Of a stretch of DNA of 64,000 nt, positions 1 through 8,786 are shown piece by piece. The stretch covers positions 62,001-126,000 of the forward strand of contig NZ_KB893179.1 of assembly GCF_000374025.1 (NCBI RefSeq), given 5' to 3'. The notes below the pieces were generated by a model, which was not told where the DNA came from, did not search any database, and saw only the letters and a list, made by a program, of their open reading frames with translations. The position numbers were made by a program, and so were the translations under genes. Numbering within the stretch: the first letter of the stretch is position 1; the number at the start of each line of letters is the position of its first letter. This DNA is from Spirosoma panaciterrae DSM 21099 (lineage in GTDB: Bacteria; Bacteroidota; Bacteroidia; Cytophagales; Spirosomataceae).

Positions 1-971
1 TTGGTTGGATCGCCAAGCAGCAAATCAACTTCGGTTGGACGGTAATAGCGAGGATCTATGCAAACAACGGCTTTGCCGATTTCAACCGGGAAGTCGGGAT
101 TCGTTGAACTAACCACAGTACCCACTTCCGCATCACCTTCACCCGAAAAGGCCAGTTCAACACCAATTTCGGCAAATGCCATCCGAATAAAATCACGAAC
201 GCTGGTCGTTACACCCGTAGCGATCACATAATCTTCGGGTTTGTCCTGTTGCAGGATCAGATACATGGCTTCTACATAATCTTTAGCATGGCCCCAGTCG
301 CGTAGGGAGTCCAGATTACCCATGTATACTTTGTCCTGCAAACCTAAACCAATACGAGCAACGGCACGGGTAATTTTACGCGTTACGAACGTCTCACCCC
401 GCAGTGGCGATTCGTGGTTAAACAGAATCCCGTTGCAGGCAAACATATCGTACGCTTCGCGATAGTTAACCGTAATCCAGTAACCATACAATTTAGCAAC
501 GGCATACGGAGAGCGCGGATAGAATGGAGTTGTTTCTGACTGAGCATGTCCCTGAACCCCACCGTATAACTCAGATGTAGAAGCCTGGTAAATGCGGGTC
601 TTTTTGGTTAACCCCAACAGCCGAACGGCTTCCAGAATCCGTAGTGTACCAATGCCATCAACCTGAGCTGTATATTCAGGTTCATCGAAACTTACCCGCA
701 CGTGCGACATAGCGCCGAGGTTATAAATCTCGTCGGGTTGTACTTCCTGAATGATACGGATCACATTGGTAGAATCTGACAGATCACCATAGTGAAGCTT
801 CAGGTGTACTTTTTTCTCATGCGGATCTTCATAGAGATGGTCGATCCGTTGCGTGTTGAATAGTGAGCTCCGGCGCTTAATACCGTGGACTTCGTATCCT
901 TTTGCTAACAACAGCTCTGTTAAATAGGCACCATCCTGCCCGGTAATCCCAGTAATTAACGCTTTTTTCAT
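1..971 (-). CDS. gmd: GDP-mannose 4,6-dehydratase, 3' end cut by the window edge
   Basis: The frame is open from an ATG at 971 to the window edge, giving about 323 residues without a stop. The N-terminus [20 protein letters not shown] carries the nucleotide-binding TGxxGQDG motif of extended short-chain dehydrogenases. It is followed by the GIKRRSS and NLGAMSHV segments typical of GDP-mannose 4,6-dehydratases, a STSELYG stretch and a [10 protein letters not shown] stretch holding the catalytic YxxxK pair. The enzyme converts GDP-D-mannose to GDP-4-keto-6-deoxymannose, the precursor of GDP-fucose and other deoxyhexoses of surface polysaccharides, in the cytoplasm. The C-terminal end lies outside the window. 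A fucose synthase partner, if present, would be upstream of base 1 and cannot be seen. Confidence 0.93.
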   Translation of the reverse strand, partial: MKKALITGITGQDGAYLTELLLAKGYEVHGIKRRSSLFNTQRIDHLYEDPHEKKVHLKLHYGDLSDSTNVIRIIQEVQPDEIYNLGAMSHVRVSFDEPEYTAQVDGIGTLRILEAVRLLGLTKKTRIYQASTSELYGGVQGHAQSETTPFYPRSPYAVAKLYGYWITVNYREAYDMFACNGILFNHESPLRGETFVTRKITRAVARIGLGLQDKVYMGNLDSLRDWGHAKDYVEAMYLILQQDKPEDYVIATGVTTSVRDFIRMAFAEIGVELAFSGEGDAEVGTVVSSTNPDFPVEIGKAVVCIDPRYYRPTEVDLLLGDPT

Positions 972-1053
972 AAATCCTTACAATCTAGGTTGAAGCACGT
1001 GCAAAGTTTACACATTAGCTTCTAAGTTAACATCTATTTGTCAAAATCTTAAA

Positions 1054-1659
1054 TTACTTTATTAATAGGCTACGCCGTATATCCACTTTATCGGGTTGTA
1101 ATTGGGCCGCAGATACGAATCGATGAATGGATGAATAATACCGTTCCGCATCTAACCGACGCATGAAGTCGCCCACTTTAAGTTTATAGGTTGGCTGATT
1201 ATAAGTCAGATAAGGGCTCAACTCTGGAAAATTCTGAGAGATCAGCAATTTAGCCGCTTCAGCTTCCTGACGCTGATTTCCTACATACACCTGAATTCGA
1301 TAACCAGGTGCATACCGAATCGACCTGTTTTGAGTGGCTATCGTATCCAAAACCAGATCAAGTTTACGATTTATATGTAAAGCTTCAATGGGTGCGTTCG
1401 GTTTTCGATTATCTGGGCGACGAGGAGTCGTTGTGGAGGCAGTCGTTGGGTTAGTCGGACGACTCGTAGTTGTTGGGTTAGAGGCAGTGGGATTCGGATT
1501 ATATACAGGTCGTACAGAAGCCAGATCTTCGTTATAACTGTTGTAATCGACTGACGAACCGCTTGACGAGACCGAACGACTACTGGCACAGCCCGACATA
1601 GTCAGTACACCAAGTACCAGCAATATGCCTAATTTACAATGCATAACCTTATTCCGCAT
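1054..1659 (-). CDS. SPOR-domain lipoprotein
   Basis: A 201-residue protein with a lipoprotein signal: a hydrophobic stretch ending in LTMSGC, so Cys24 would be lipidated. A Ser/Thr/Pro/Asn-rich linker spans about residues 30-90. The C-terminal third (about 115-190) contains GYRIQVYVGNQRQEAEAAK and YKLKVGDFMRRLDAERYY, which fit the SPOR fold that binds denuded septal peptidoglycan. The likely role is at the cell envelope or division site. A second ATG at 1644 (MHCKLG) still leaves a full signal peptide and suits the -7 promoter box at 1664-1671 better, because starting at 1659 would make the mRNA nearly leaderless. The gene is divergent from murB. The specific partner is unknown. Confidence 0.8.
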   Translation of the reverse strand: MRNKVMHCKLGILLVLGVLTMSGCASSRSVSSSGSSVDYNSYNEDLASVRPVYNPNPTASNPTTTSRPTNPTTASTTTPRRPDNRKPNAPIEALHINRKLDLVLDTIATQNRSIRYAPGYRIQVYVGNQRQEAEAAKLLISQNFPELSPYLTYNQPTYKLKVGDFMRRLDAERYYSSIHRFVSAAQLQPDKVDIRRSLLIK

Positions 1660-1663
1660 GACG

Positions 1664-1671
1664 CAAAAATA
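1664..1671 (-). promoter_or_regulatory. Candidate -7 box for the SPOR lipoprotein gene
   Basis: TATTTTTG read on the minus strand matches the Bacteroidota -7 consensus TAnnTTTG. It ends five bases before the ATG at 1659 and 20 before the ATG at 1644. No TTG sits at the ideal 19-21 base distance, so the assignment is tentative. Confidence 0.4.
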
Positions 1672-1736
1672 GCCATTTTATTTTTTCAATTCCTTAACCC
1701 TTTATGCTGCGGTATAAACCCATGCTGGATTTTAGT

Positions 1737-1744
1737 TAATTTTG
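1737..1744 (+). promoter_or_regulatory. Candidate -7 box for murB
   Basis: TAATTTTG matches the Bacteroidota -7 consensus TAnnTTTG and lies 21 bases before the ATG at 1766. It overlaps the upstream in-frame TTG at 1742, which argues that the TTG is promoter and not start codon. No clear -33 TTG was found. Confidence 0.45.
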
Positions 1745-1765
1745 GGTTCTTATCAAGTCGAATAC

Positions 1766-2794
1766 ATGCTGAGTATACAGAGCTACGTGTCGCTTAAACC
1801 GTATAATACGTTTCGAATTGATGCCAGCGCACGCTATTGGGTCGATATTAGCAACGAGGACGATCTTCAAACGTTGCTTCAACTAGCTGAATTTCTCGAT
1901 ACCCCCAAATTAATTCTTGGCGGAGGGAGTAATGTACTTCTTTGCCAGAATTTTGATGGACTGGCCGTTAAAATCAGCCTTCAAGGTATCCAGGTGGTAC
2001 GAGAAGATGATACCCATATTTATGTAAAAGCGGGCGGAGGAGTGAATTGGCACCACCTGGTCATGTACTGTGTCGACCAGGGGTATGCAGGCATTGAAAA
2101 TTTATCGCTTATACCCGGCACCGTTGGCGCAGCACCCATGCAAAACATTGGTGCTTATGGCGTTGAGTTGGAGCAGGTGTTCGACTCATTAACGGCTGTG
2201 CATATTCAGACGGGGCATACCCGGACGTTCAGCCATGCCGATTGTGCATTTGGCTATCGGGAAAGCGTTTTCAAGCGTGAACTCAAAGGGCAGTACATCA
2301 TCACGAGTGTCACCTTTCGATTAGATAAGTCTCCAACTTTTCATACACGGTACGGGGCTATTCAGGAAACACTAGCTGAGATGGGGGTTTCGGAAGAACA
2401 CCTGACGATTAAAGCCATCAGTGACGCTGTTATTCAAATCCGGCAGAGCAAGCTGCCCGACCCGGCGCAGATTGGTAATGCAGGCAGTTTCTTCAAAAAC
2501 CCAGAAATCCCTAAATCTCAGTTCGACCAACTAAAACTGGATTATCCAACGTTACCAGGCTATCCTGTCAACGACGATTTCGTAAAGGTTCCGGCGGGCT
2601 GGCTTATTGAGCAGGCTGGCTGGAAAGGGTACCGATCGGGGGATGCGGGCGTTCACACCAAACAGGCGCTTGTGCTGGTGAATTACGACAAAGCAACGGG
2701 CAACCAGATTCTGGCCCTTGCTCAACACGTGCAGGAGTCTGTTCAGGAGAAATATGGTATTACGATCACCCCCGAAGTCAATATTATCAGGTAA
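1766..2794 (+). CDS. murB: UDP-N-acetylenolpyruvoylglucosamine reductase
   Basis: This FAD enzyme makes UDP-N-acetylmuramate from UDP-GlcNAc-enolpyruvate with NADPH, the second committed step of peptidoglycan synthesis. From the ATG at 1766 it is 342 residues, the same length as E. coli MurB (type I). Visible motifs are the FAD-binding GGGSN at residues 52-56, SLIPGTVGAAPMQNIGAYG, GNAGSFFKNP with the proton-donating serine, and the C-terminal TPEVNIIR with the catalytic glutamate. The frame also opens at a TTG at 1742, but that codon lies inside a promoter-like -7 box. The gene is convergent with the ROK kinase gene across a long hairpin at 2805-2870. Confidence 0.96.
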   Translation: MLSIQSYVSLKPYNTFRIDASARYWVDISNEDDLQTLLQLAEFLDTPKLILGGGSNVLLCQNFDGLAVKISLQGIQVVREDDTHIYVKAGGGVNWHHLVMYCVDQGYAGIENLSLIPGTVGAAPMQNIGAYGVELEQVFDSLTAVHIQTGHTRTFSHADCAFGYRESVFKRELKGQYIITSVTFRLDKSPTFHTRYGAIQETLAEMGVSEEHLTIKAISDAVIQIRQSKLPDPAQIGNAGSFFKNPEIPKSQFDQLKLDYPTLPGYPVNDDFVKVPAGWLIEQAGWKGYRSGDAGVHTKQALVLVNYDKATGNQILALAQHVQESVQEKYGITITPEVNIIR

Positions 2795-2804
2795 GGATTC
2801 ATAA

Positions 2805-2870
2805 AAGCCTAAAGAACGTAGTACCGTGAGTGTAAGTAGTTTCATTCACGGCACTACGTTCTTTAGGCTT
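2805..2870. terminator. Long inverted repeat between murB and the ROK kinase gene
   Basis: A 25-base arm (2805-2829) pairs with 2846-2870 with a single mismatch (24/25) around a 16-base loop. The arm core is AGAACGTAGT. It lies between two convergent gene ends, so it probably acts as a bidirectional terminator or 3'-end stabiliser. There is no clean T-run directly after either arm. Confidence 0.7.
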
Positions 2871-2885
2871 GTTTCGGTAATTGGC

Positions 2886-3800
2886 TTACTCAAAGCAAAG
2901 TGAAGCGGCCCCCAGCAAACCTGCATCATTACCAAGGGTGGCCCGCTTTATGCTCAGCCCATTCTTATAGTAAGGATTCAGCCAGTAATCGAGCGTTTTG
3001 TTTACAGCGGGTAAAATATAATCGAAGGAAGCCGATAATCCTCCACCAATCAGGACCTGTTTGATATCCAGAATTTTGATCAGAGCCGCCAGACCCTCAC
3101 CTAACATTTCGCCTACCTCCGTCCAGATTTGCAGAGCGAGGTCGTCGCCTTCTGCGGCAGCCGCTACGAGTCCGGTGGTCGAAATATTACCATCGTCAGG
3201 CAAATGGGTTTCGCCCGTATAACTTTTCCGGCGCTCATTGGCCAGTTGAAGCAATTCCACTTTACCGATGTTACGTTCCAGCACCCGACCATTCCGCGAG
3301 GGAATATGGCCCGGTTCCATAGCGTTCCCATCACCCCCGGTAAAAATTTTCTTATTGATGATGGCGGCTCCGCCAACACCTGTACCTAGTGTAATGAAAA
3401 TGTAATTTTCGGTGATGCGCTCTTCGGCAAAATAATATTCACCTAAAGCAGCCGCGTTGGCATCGTTCGCTAAGAAAAACTGAATTCCTGGAAACCGCTT
3501 GGTCAGCAACTCAACCATCGGCTCCCCATTGATTTCTGGAATAGCCGTGATTTCGAGTGGGATCGTTCGCTCACGGTTTAGCATACCGGGCAGGCCAATA
3601 CCGACTTTTTTTACGTCTTTGTTGCTTAACAGTTGAAGGGCAACGGCATCGCCAAAGCGCTCAATAAAGTGGCCCGATTCGCGCCAACTGATGGTATCGT
3701 GGCTATAGAAGTTTGAAATTTTACCCGTATTGGCATCGACAATGCCCATCTTGACGTTTGTGCCGCCAACGTCAATACCTAAATACTCAACGGAAGCCAT
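2886..3800 (-). CDS. ROK-family sugar kinase (glucokinase-like)
   Basis: A cytoplasmic ATP-dependent hexose kinase of the ROK family. The ATP-phosphate loop GIDVGGTNVKMG is at about residues 8-19, the central FITLGTGVGGAAI motif follows and the C-terminal VLIGGGLSASF segment closes the fold. The usual ROK zinc signature (CxCGxxGCxE after a His) is missing: the corresponding place reads MEPGHIPSRNGRVLERN, without cysteines. It therefore belongs to a zinc-less ROK branch. Substrate is not certain; glucose is the default guess. I chose the ATG at 3800 over an in-frame TTG at 3809. Confidence 0.85.
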   Translation of the reverse strand: MASVEYLGIDVGGTNVKMGIVDANTGKISNFYSHDTISWRESGHFIERFGDAVALQLLSNKDVKKVGIGLPGMLNRERTIPLEITAIPEINGEPMVELLTKRFPGIQFFLANDANAAALGEYYFAEERITENYIFITLGTGVGGAAIINKKIFTGGDGNAMEPGHIPSRNGRVLERNIGKVELLQLANERRKSYTGETHLPDDGNISTTGLVAAAAEGDDLALQIWTEVGEMLGEGLAALIKILDIKQVLIGGGLSASFDYILPAVNKTLDYWLNPYYKNGLSIKRATLGNDAGLLGAASLCFE

Positions 3801-3953
3801 TCGTAGCAATAATCAGTTTAACAATGAATAATGGTCAGTGTACAAGAACGATGAAGAGCGTGCAAGTTACGAAAGAGTGGTCAGTCAATAGCCATTAAGG
3901 CCAAGGAGTTTAAACATACTTTATCGTCCAGGAATCATAATTCGTCGCAACGA

Positions 3954-4628
3954 TTAAATATCGCCAAGTTGTGGACGAATTAAAATTTCCTCAACTACAG
4001 CACTTTTTGACAGCGAGTAAGCCGCCCAGGCGCTGTTGGCGACATCCTCAGCTTTCATAAATCGCTCTTCGGGCAGATCGGTCCCCTCCCAGCTAGCCGT
4101 CAGAGTAGCCCCTGGTAAAATAGCCGTAACCTTTACGTCATGGGGTTTCAACTCTTCGCGTAGTACCCGGCTCATACCCAAAAGGGCAAATTTTGAAATG
4201 CAATATGACCCACCGTTGGTATAGGCGGTGATACTGGCTGTAGAACACATCATAAAAATATGGCCCTGCCGACGCGAAATCATATCCCCAACCAGTCCGC
4301 GCGTCAGGTGATAGGCACTGGCAACGTTCGTATTCATTAGCGTCTCAAAGGTGCCCTCGGCCTCCTGATGAATTTCGCCAGGCAAAAAAATACCCGTATT
4401 ATTTACTAACACATCGACAGGACGGCCTAACGATTGGATGTATGCCAACAAGGTATTCACGCCCGAACGAGTCGATAAATCAGCGGCAATCGGCAGCAGA
4501 CCGGGGCCTTTTACGCCATCAACCGACCGGGCACATACGATAGCCTCAAATCCTTCCGCTACAAACCGATTGGCAATGGCGCGACCGATCCCTTTGGTAC
4601 CTCCCGTAACAACAAGTAATGGATTCAT
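3954..4628 (-). CDS. Short-chain dehydrogenase/reductase
   Basis: A classical SDR of about 224 residues. It shows the NAD(P)-binding TGGTKGIG at residues 8-15, VLVNNTG for the NNAG motif, a serine in the MMCSTAS stretch and the catalytic YCISK (YxxxK). The Rossmann strand begins five residues after the ATG at 4628, the usual SDR layout. An upstream ATG at 4652 would add eight residues. The substrate cannot be told from sequence; the family covers sugar, steroid, pteridine and acyl reductions. It is divergent from the Mla-type permease gene. Confidence 0.85.
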   Translation of the reverse strand: MNPLLVVTGGTKGIGRAIANRFVAEGFEAIVCARSVDGVKGPGLLPIAADLSTRSGVNTLLAYIQSLGRPVDVLVNNTGIFLPGEIHQEAEGTFETLMNTNVASAYHLTRGLVGDMISRRQGHIFMMCSTASITAYTNGGSYCISKFALLGMSRVLREELKPHDVKVTAILPGATLTASWEGTDLPEERFMKAEDVANSAWAAYSLSKSAVVEEILIRPQLGDI

Positions 4629-4748
4629 ATACAAAACAGCGCTGTCAGGCATTTTGCCGATGCAGAAAACGCATGGTTTAGCCTACGGCGCAAGTTACGT
4701 CAGAAACCATTCTATCTTTACGAGGGTTCTTTCGAATGACTATCATTC

Positions 4749-4766
4749 ACTGTACACGTATACAGT
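4749..4766. promoter_or_regulatory. Imperfect palindrome upstream of the ABC permease gene
   Basis: ACTGTACACGTATACAGT is an 18-base imperfect dyad (16 of 18 positions symmetrical) ending 15 bases before the permease ATG, in the divergent gap shared with the SDR gene. It has the size and symmetry of a dimeric repressor operator. No binding protein can be named. Confidence 0.35.
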
Positions 4767-4781
4767 TCTGGCTACTGGTTT

Positions 4782-5513
4782 ATGTCACGATTAGGCAGTT
4801 ATTTTATCTTTTTGGGTACGTTGTTCCGTAACCCGGAGAAGTTTCGCGTTTATGTGAGCCTCATTCTCAATGAGTGTACCAACATCGGGGTTGGTTCAAT
4901 CTTTATTGTGGCGCTCGTCAACTCGTTTATTGGTGCGGTCACCTGTGTACAAACGGCCTATAATCTTACCAATCCGTTCGTGCCCAAAAATATTATTGCT
5001 CTGATTGTCCGCGACAGTTCGATTCTGGAATTAGCCCCTACCTTATCCTGTATTGTACTAGCCGGAAAAGTAGGTTCGAATATTGCCAGTGAGCTAGGCA
5101 CCATGCGCATTACGGAGCAGATCGACGCGCTGGAGGTAATGGGTATCAATTCCAGTTCCTATCTGGTACTCCCCAAAGTGATTGCTTCCGTACTAATGTT
5201 TCCTTTGCTGGTTATTATGGCTGGTTTTCTGGCAATACTAGGCGGATACATTGCCGGAACACTGGCTGGGGTTATTTCTTCAGAAGATTATGTATCGGGT
5301 CTTCGTTTTGAGTACAAGCCGTTTGGCGTCACGTTCGCTCTTATCAAAACCGTAGTCTTTGCCTTTCTAATCTCCACGATTTCGGCTTACAGAGGTTACA
5401 ACGTACGCGGAGGGGCGCTCGAAGTTGGTGCAGCCTCAACAGCAGCCGTAACCAATAGCTGCGTAGCGATCGTAGCCGCCGACTTTATTTTAACCCAGCT
5501 GTTACTCACGTAA
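4782..5513 (+). CDS. MlaE/YrbE-type ABC transporter permease
   Basis: A 243-residue inner-membrane protein of the MlaE (DUF140) family with several hydrophobic spans. The conserved block VALVNSFIGAVTCVQTAYNL is at about residues 42-61, and SCIVLAGKVGSNIASELGTM and ALEVMGINSSSYLVLPK follow. The family is the membrane part of transporters that move phospholipids or other lipids between inner and outer membrane. The ATPase gene follows in the same direction 94 bases later. A substrate-binding MCE (MlaD-like) gene, expected next in many genomes, is absent here; the next gene downstream is on the opposite strand. Confidence 0.9.
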   Translation: MSRLGSYFIFLGTLFRNPEKFRVYVSLILNECTNIGVGSIFIVALVNSFIGAVTCVQTAYNLTNPFVPKNIIALIVRDSSILELAPTLSCIVLAGKVGSNIASELGTMRITEQIDALEVMGINSSSYLVLPKVIASVLMFPLLVIMAGFLAILGGYIAGTLAGVISSEDYVSGLRFEYKPFGVTFALIKTVVFAFLISTISAYRGYNVRGGALEVGAASTAAVTNSCVAIVAADFILTQLLLT

Positions 5514-5516
5514 TTT

Positions 5517-5595
5517 TGAATGATTGAATCGTTGAATGATTGAATAGGCTGACGCAAGTTGTTTTTATTCTATCACTCTATCATTCAGTCATTCA
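5517..5595. repeat. Long imperfect palindrome of GAATGATT words between the permease and ATPase genes
   Basis: Arms at 5517-5546 and 5566-5595 pair at 24 of 30 positions. Each arm is built of the repeated word TGAATGATTGAAT, so the palindrome is also a short tandem repeat. It sits between two genes of one presumed operon and so may adjust the ratio of permease to ATPase mRNA. That role is inference. Confidence 0.65.
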
Positions 5596-5607
5596 GCCAT
5601 TGATCCG

Positions 5608-6354
5608 ATGATTGAAATTAAAAACATAGCCAAGTCCTTCGGTGGGCGCCAGATTCTGGCGGGCGTTAGTGGTACGTTTAAGCAGGGCGATACGAGTCTG
5701 GTCATTGGTAGTAGTGGTACGGGAAAAAGCGTATTGCTCAAGTGTATGATTGGGTTGGTGAAGCCAGATTCGGGCGAGGTTCTGTACGATGGCCGTAATT
5801 TCCTGGAAAGCGATCTGAATGAACAAAAAGCGATCCGCCGTGAGATGGGGGTTCTGTTTCAGGGGTCTGCCCTGTTCGACTCAAAAACTGTGCTCGAAAA
5901 CGTCCGGTTCCCGCTCGATATGCTCACCGAACAGGCCGAAAGCGAAAAGCTGGATCGCGCTCACGAATGCCTGCGCCGGGTAGGTCTTGAAGCAGCGGCC
6001 GATCGGATGCCTTCCGAAATTAGTGGCGGTATGAAAAAACGGGTTGGTATTGCGCGGGCCATCGTCCTGAATCCCAAGTATTTATTCTGCGACGAGCCCA
6101 ACTCGGGCCTTGATCCGCTTACTTCGATCAAAATAGATCAGCTCATCTCCGAAATCACCGATGAGTTTCAGATCACAACCGTTGTCATTACACACGATAT
6201 GAACTCGATGATGGAAATTGGGGAGAAAATTATGTTTCTATACCAGGGCGAAAAACTTTGGGAAGGCAACAGTACAACCCTTACTCAGTCGCACGTTCCC
6301 GAACTAAACGAGTTTATCAACGCCAATAAACTAATTCGGGAAATGGAAAAATAA
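5608..6354 (+). CDS. MlaF-type ABC transporter ATPase
   Basis: A 248-residue ABC ATPase. Walker A is IGSSGTGKSVLL at about 33-44, the Q-loop stretch is GVLFQGSALFDS, the signature is SGGMKKRVGIARA, Walker B and D-loop are FCDEPNSGLDP, and the H-loop is VVITHDM. SGGMKKR is the form typical of MlaF proteins of lipid-trafficking Mla transporters. It pairs with the upstream MlaE-type permease to energise lipid transport at the inner membrane. Confidence 0.92.
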   Translation: MIEIKNIAKSFGGRQILAGVSGTFKQGDTSLVIGSSGTGKSVLLKCMIGLVKPDSGEVLYDGRNFLESDLNEQKAIRREMGVLFQGSALFDSKTVLENVRFPLDMLTEQAESEKLDRAHECLRRVGLEAAADRMPSEISGGMKKRVGIARAIVLNPKYLFCDEPNSGLDPLTSIKIDQLISEITDEFQITTVVITHDMNSMMEIGEKIMFLYQGEKLWEGNSTTLTQSHVPELNEFINANKLIREMEK

Positions 6355-6555
6355 CAGGCTCGAACTGGTCAGCCCCTTTTCTCATAGCTATAGCTTCAGC
6401 GAAAAGTGTCTGATCGGGCTTGGCATAGGTGTCTTCATACCGACATAGAGTACCTAACGGATTCATCGAGGTTCCAACTGCGCCTATAGAGCCTGCGCTT
6501 CAAGCAACCTCATTTCTTCTTTGCCCGATTTCCAAGCGGATCATTGGCAGATCGG

Positions 6556-8634
6556 TCAAAACCGCCACCGGGCCTGTAGCTTCACTTCTGTTTTGTGTGG
6601 CGCATTAATCTGGTCTAAATCTGACCCAACGGTGGTCTGGTTGGTGTAGTCTGTTCTGGCCCAGCGCGCCCATATATCCAGATGTCGACTCAGGCTGTAC
6701 TGGGCCAGCAAATAATGACGAACACCGTGATTAAAGTAAGCCGGAAACGAAAACGCATAGAGCACATCACGTTCATACACATATTGTCGACTGTCGTAAT
6801 CGTCCGTTCCAAATAACGCGATGCGTCCGCTAAGGCTGAATCGACGATAATCCCACGTAGCATCCTGCACCAGCGTAAATCCATTGGAAGCGGGTTGGCC
6901 TGCGTAGACAAAACTTCCCCACTGTATACGCGACCGCAATGCCAGACCACGCAAGAGCGTATATTCGGCATTAAGGGCATAACTTCTTCGGGTAGTACCA
7001 ACTACGTCTTTTTGTTTGTCGAGTGTCAGATTCTTTTGCTTATGTTCTTCATGATACACACCATAAAAGGCGGTTTGCCGATTGGGAGTGTATCGTAACT
7101 GAAGCAGATAATCGAACCCATTTGATGGCTTGTCGACCAGGTATTTTAGCCAGGGGAAATTAAAATAATCCACAAAGCCGCCTACGGTCAGCTTCCGGTA
7201 GAGGGTATATTTTAAGCCAAGATAGGCTCCTTCTTCATTGCTATTCCGACTTCCTTCGCTAAAGGCATTTCCATAAAAGCTGTGGAAATTTCGATCGTAA
7301 TGCCGCAGGACAATAGCCATATCCAGTTTTTTAGTCAGGCTGGCCAACGCGCCACCCACAAACCCCAATCCGCCCGAATTTGTAGTAGAGCCACTACTAC
7401 GCGCCAATTCACCGAATAAATTCCAGTTGTGCCAGATGTATCCCCCATGCATCCCCAAAACAAGATTATGCGTCCCTGTAAACTCGTACGCATTGTAGGG
7501 CTGATCTCGTTTTTGAAAAAACGTATCGTAGATGGTACGCAGTACCGTAAGTCCCAACTGCAATTGATGGCGATTCTGGAAAAGGAGATGAGCACCCAGG
7601 TTGGTTTCCACCAAACTACCCTGATCGTCTCGTTCAGATTGCGTCCGATGAAGCCCCGACGTTTGTAGCGACGTAGCCACCAGGTCGGTATCTGAGCTGT
7701 CTGTATTAGCATCCCGGCGATTTCGCGATACCAGCAGGGTTAAATTAAGGTTTCGATTGACAGCATAGGTAGCCGTCATACCCCGAAAGTAACCGTATTC
7801 CGTCAATGATGTGTACGGACGTGCACCCAGTGTTGGTCGCCGGACCGTTTGCACCGTTTCGGCGCTTTTTCCAAGCACAAAGCCTGCCGAAAGCACCAGG
7901 CCCTGCCCTACCTGCAATTGATAATCGCCCAGCAGGATGTTTTTCCAGCGACCTCTATTTTGAACCTGTGCATGAAATGAAACGTAATCAGCCCCATAAT
8001 GGTGGTTTCCGGGTTGCCAGTCGACTCGTTCACCGGGGTCTTTTTCCAGAGTTAGCCCGAAACTAAAAGCACGGGGACGACTGTAGCGATACCGAACGTA
8101 CCATTGGTTGGCATCACCTACATACCGGGTAGGCAGATTACCTTTTTTATCGGGCGTTGCTTCCGAAAAACCTTTTTGTTCTTCCAGCACACGCTCATAG
8201 CGAACAATCAGATAATTATCAGTAGGTGTAGGCAAATTGCCTAACAGGCTTCGGTTGCCTGCCACTGTGATGAAAGGAAGCAAACGCCGGATTGTTGCTA
8301 AGTCGAAGTTGGGTACTGCCTGAAGTTCATAGATTGACAACAAATCTCCGAATTCAGCCCGATAGGCCGCCAAACTGGTTAGTTGGCGTTCTGAGAGCAG
8401 ATACGTTGCTTCCAGTTCGTCGCGAGTGGCCGTGTTGAGGTCGATCGGATTGGCATAGAGTTGCGCCAGAGCATCATAGATAGCCTGATAATCAACCCCC
8501 TCTGTTTGAACGGGAAACAAATCCTGCAAGTACCGACTTATATCAGCATCCCGGTGCAGGGGTGTATCGGTTTGTGAAAAAGCAGCCGATGACGCCAACC
8601 ATCCGGCTATACAGAGCAGGTAAACAGTTCGCAA
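6556..8634 (-). CDS. Outer-membrane protein with N-terminal helix-hairpin-helix region
   Basis: A 692-residue exported protein. The signal peptide ends near AAFSQ. Residues about 70-125 resemble ComEA-type helix-hairpin-helix units (PIDLNTATRDELEATYLLSE, then FGDLLSIYELQAV). The rest, about 140-692, is rich in alternating aromatic and polar residues such as YGFFRG-like and WRF C-terminal strands, as in an outer-membrane beta-barrel; it ends in KLQARWRF with a terminal Phe. Translation appears to start at TTG (8634): an in-frame stop lies seven codons upstream and no ATG precedes the signal peptide. The combination recurs in Bacteroidota, but I know of no assigned function; DNA binding by the HhH region is only one possibility. 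Confidence 0.75.
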   Translation of the reverse strand: MRTVYLLCIAGWLASSAAFSQTDTPLHRDADISRYLQDLFPVQTEGVDYQAIYDALAQLYANPIDLNTATRDELEATYLLSERQLTSLAAYRAEFGDLLSIYELQAVPNFDLATIRRLLPFITVAGNRSLLGNLPTPTDNYLIVRYERVLEEQKGFSEATPDKKGNLPTRYVGDANQWYVRYRYSRPRAFSFGLTLEKDPGERVDWQPGNHHYGADYVSFHAQVQNRGRWKNILLGDYQLQVGQGLVLSAGFVLGKSAETVQTVRRPTLGARPYTSLTEYGYFRGMTATYAVNRNLNLTLLVSRNRRDANTDSSDTDLVATSLQTSGLHRTQSERDDQGSLVETNLGAHLLFQNRHQLQLGLTVLRTIYDTFFQKRDQPYNAYEFTGTHNLVLGMHGGYIWHNWNLFGELARSSGSTTNSGGLGFVGGALASLTKKLDMAIVLRHYDRNFHSFYGNAFSEGSRNSNEEGAYLGLKYTLYRKLTVGGFVDYFNFPWLKYLVDKPSNGFDYLLQLRYTPNRQTAFYGVYHEEHKQKNLTLDKQKDVVGTTRRSYALNAEYTLLRGLALRSRIQWGSFVYAGQPASNGFTLVQDATWDYRRFSLSGRIALFGTDDYDSRQYVYERDVLYAFSFPAYFNHGVRHYLLAQYSLSRHLDIWARWARTDYTNQTTVGSDLDQINAPHKTEVKLQARWRF

Positions 8635-8786
8635 AATCGTTTGAGGTCCGGTTCAACAATCGTTTTGAGCTACCGTTGCTTATGAGCAAAACTGATAAAC
8701 AGCCTCCAGAAGCAGGGTAATTCATTGGACGAACACAAACCCCAAAAGATACATTAATCAGCAAAGAAGATACTTATTGCCAGAGA

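Noticed and set aside
6313-6466. A 51-codon minus-strand frame in the gap after the MlaF-type gene, with fairly natural codon use
   Set aside because: It is bounded by stops, overlaps the end of the ATPase gene and matches no family known to me. It could be a relic, but evidence is too thin to list as a gene.
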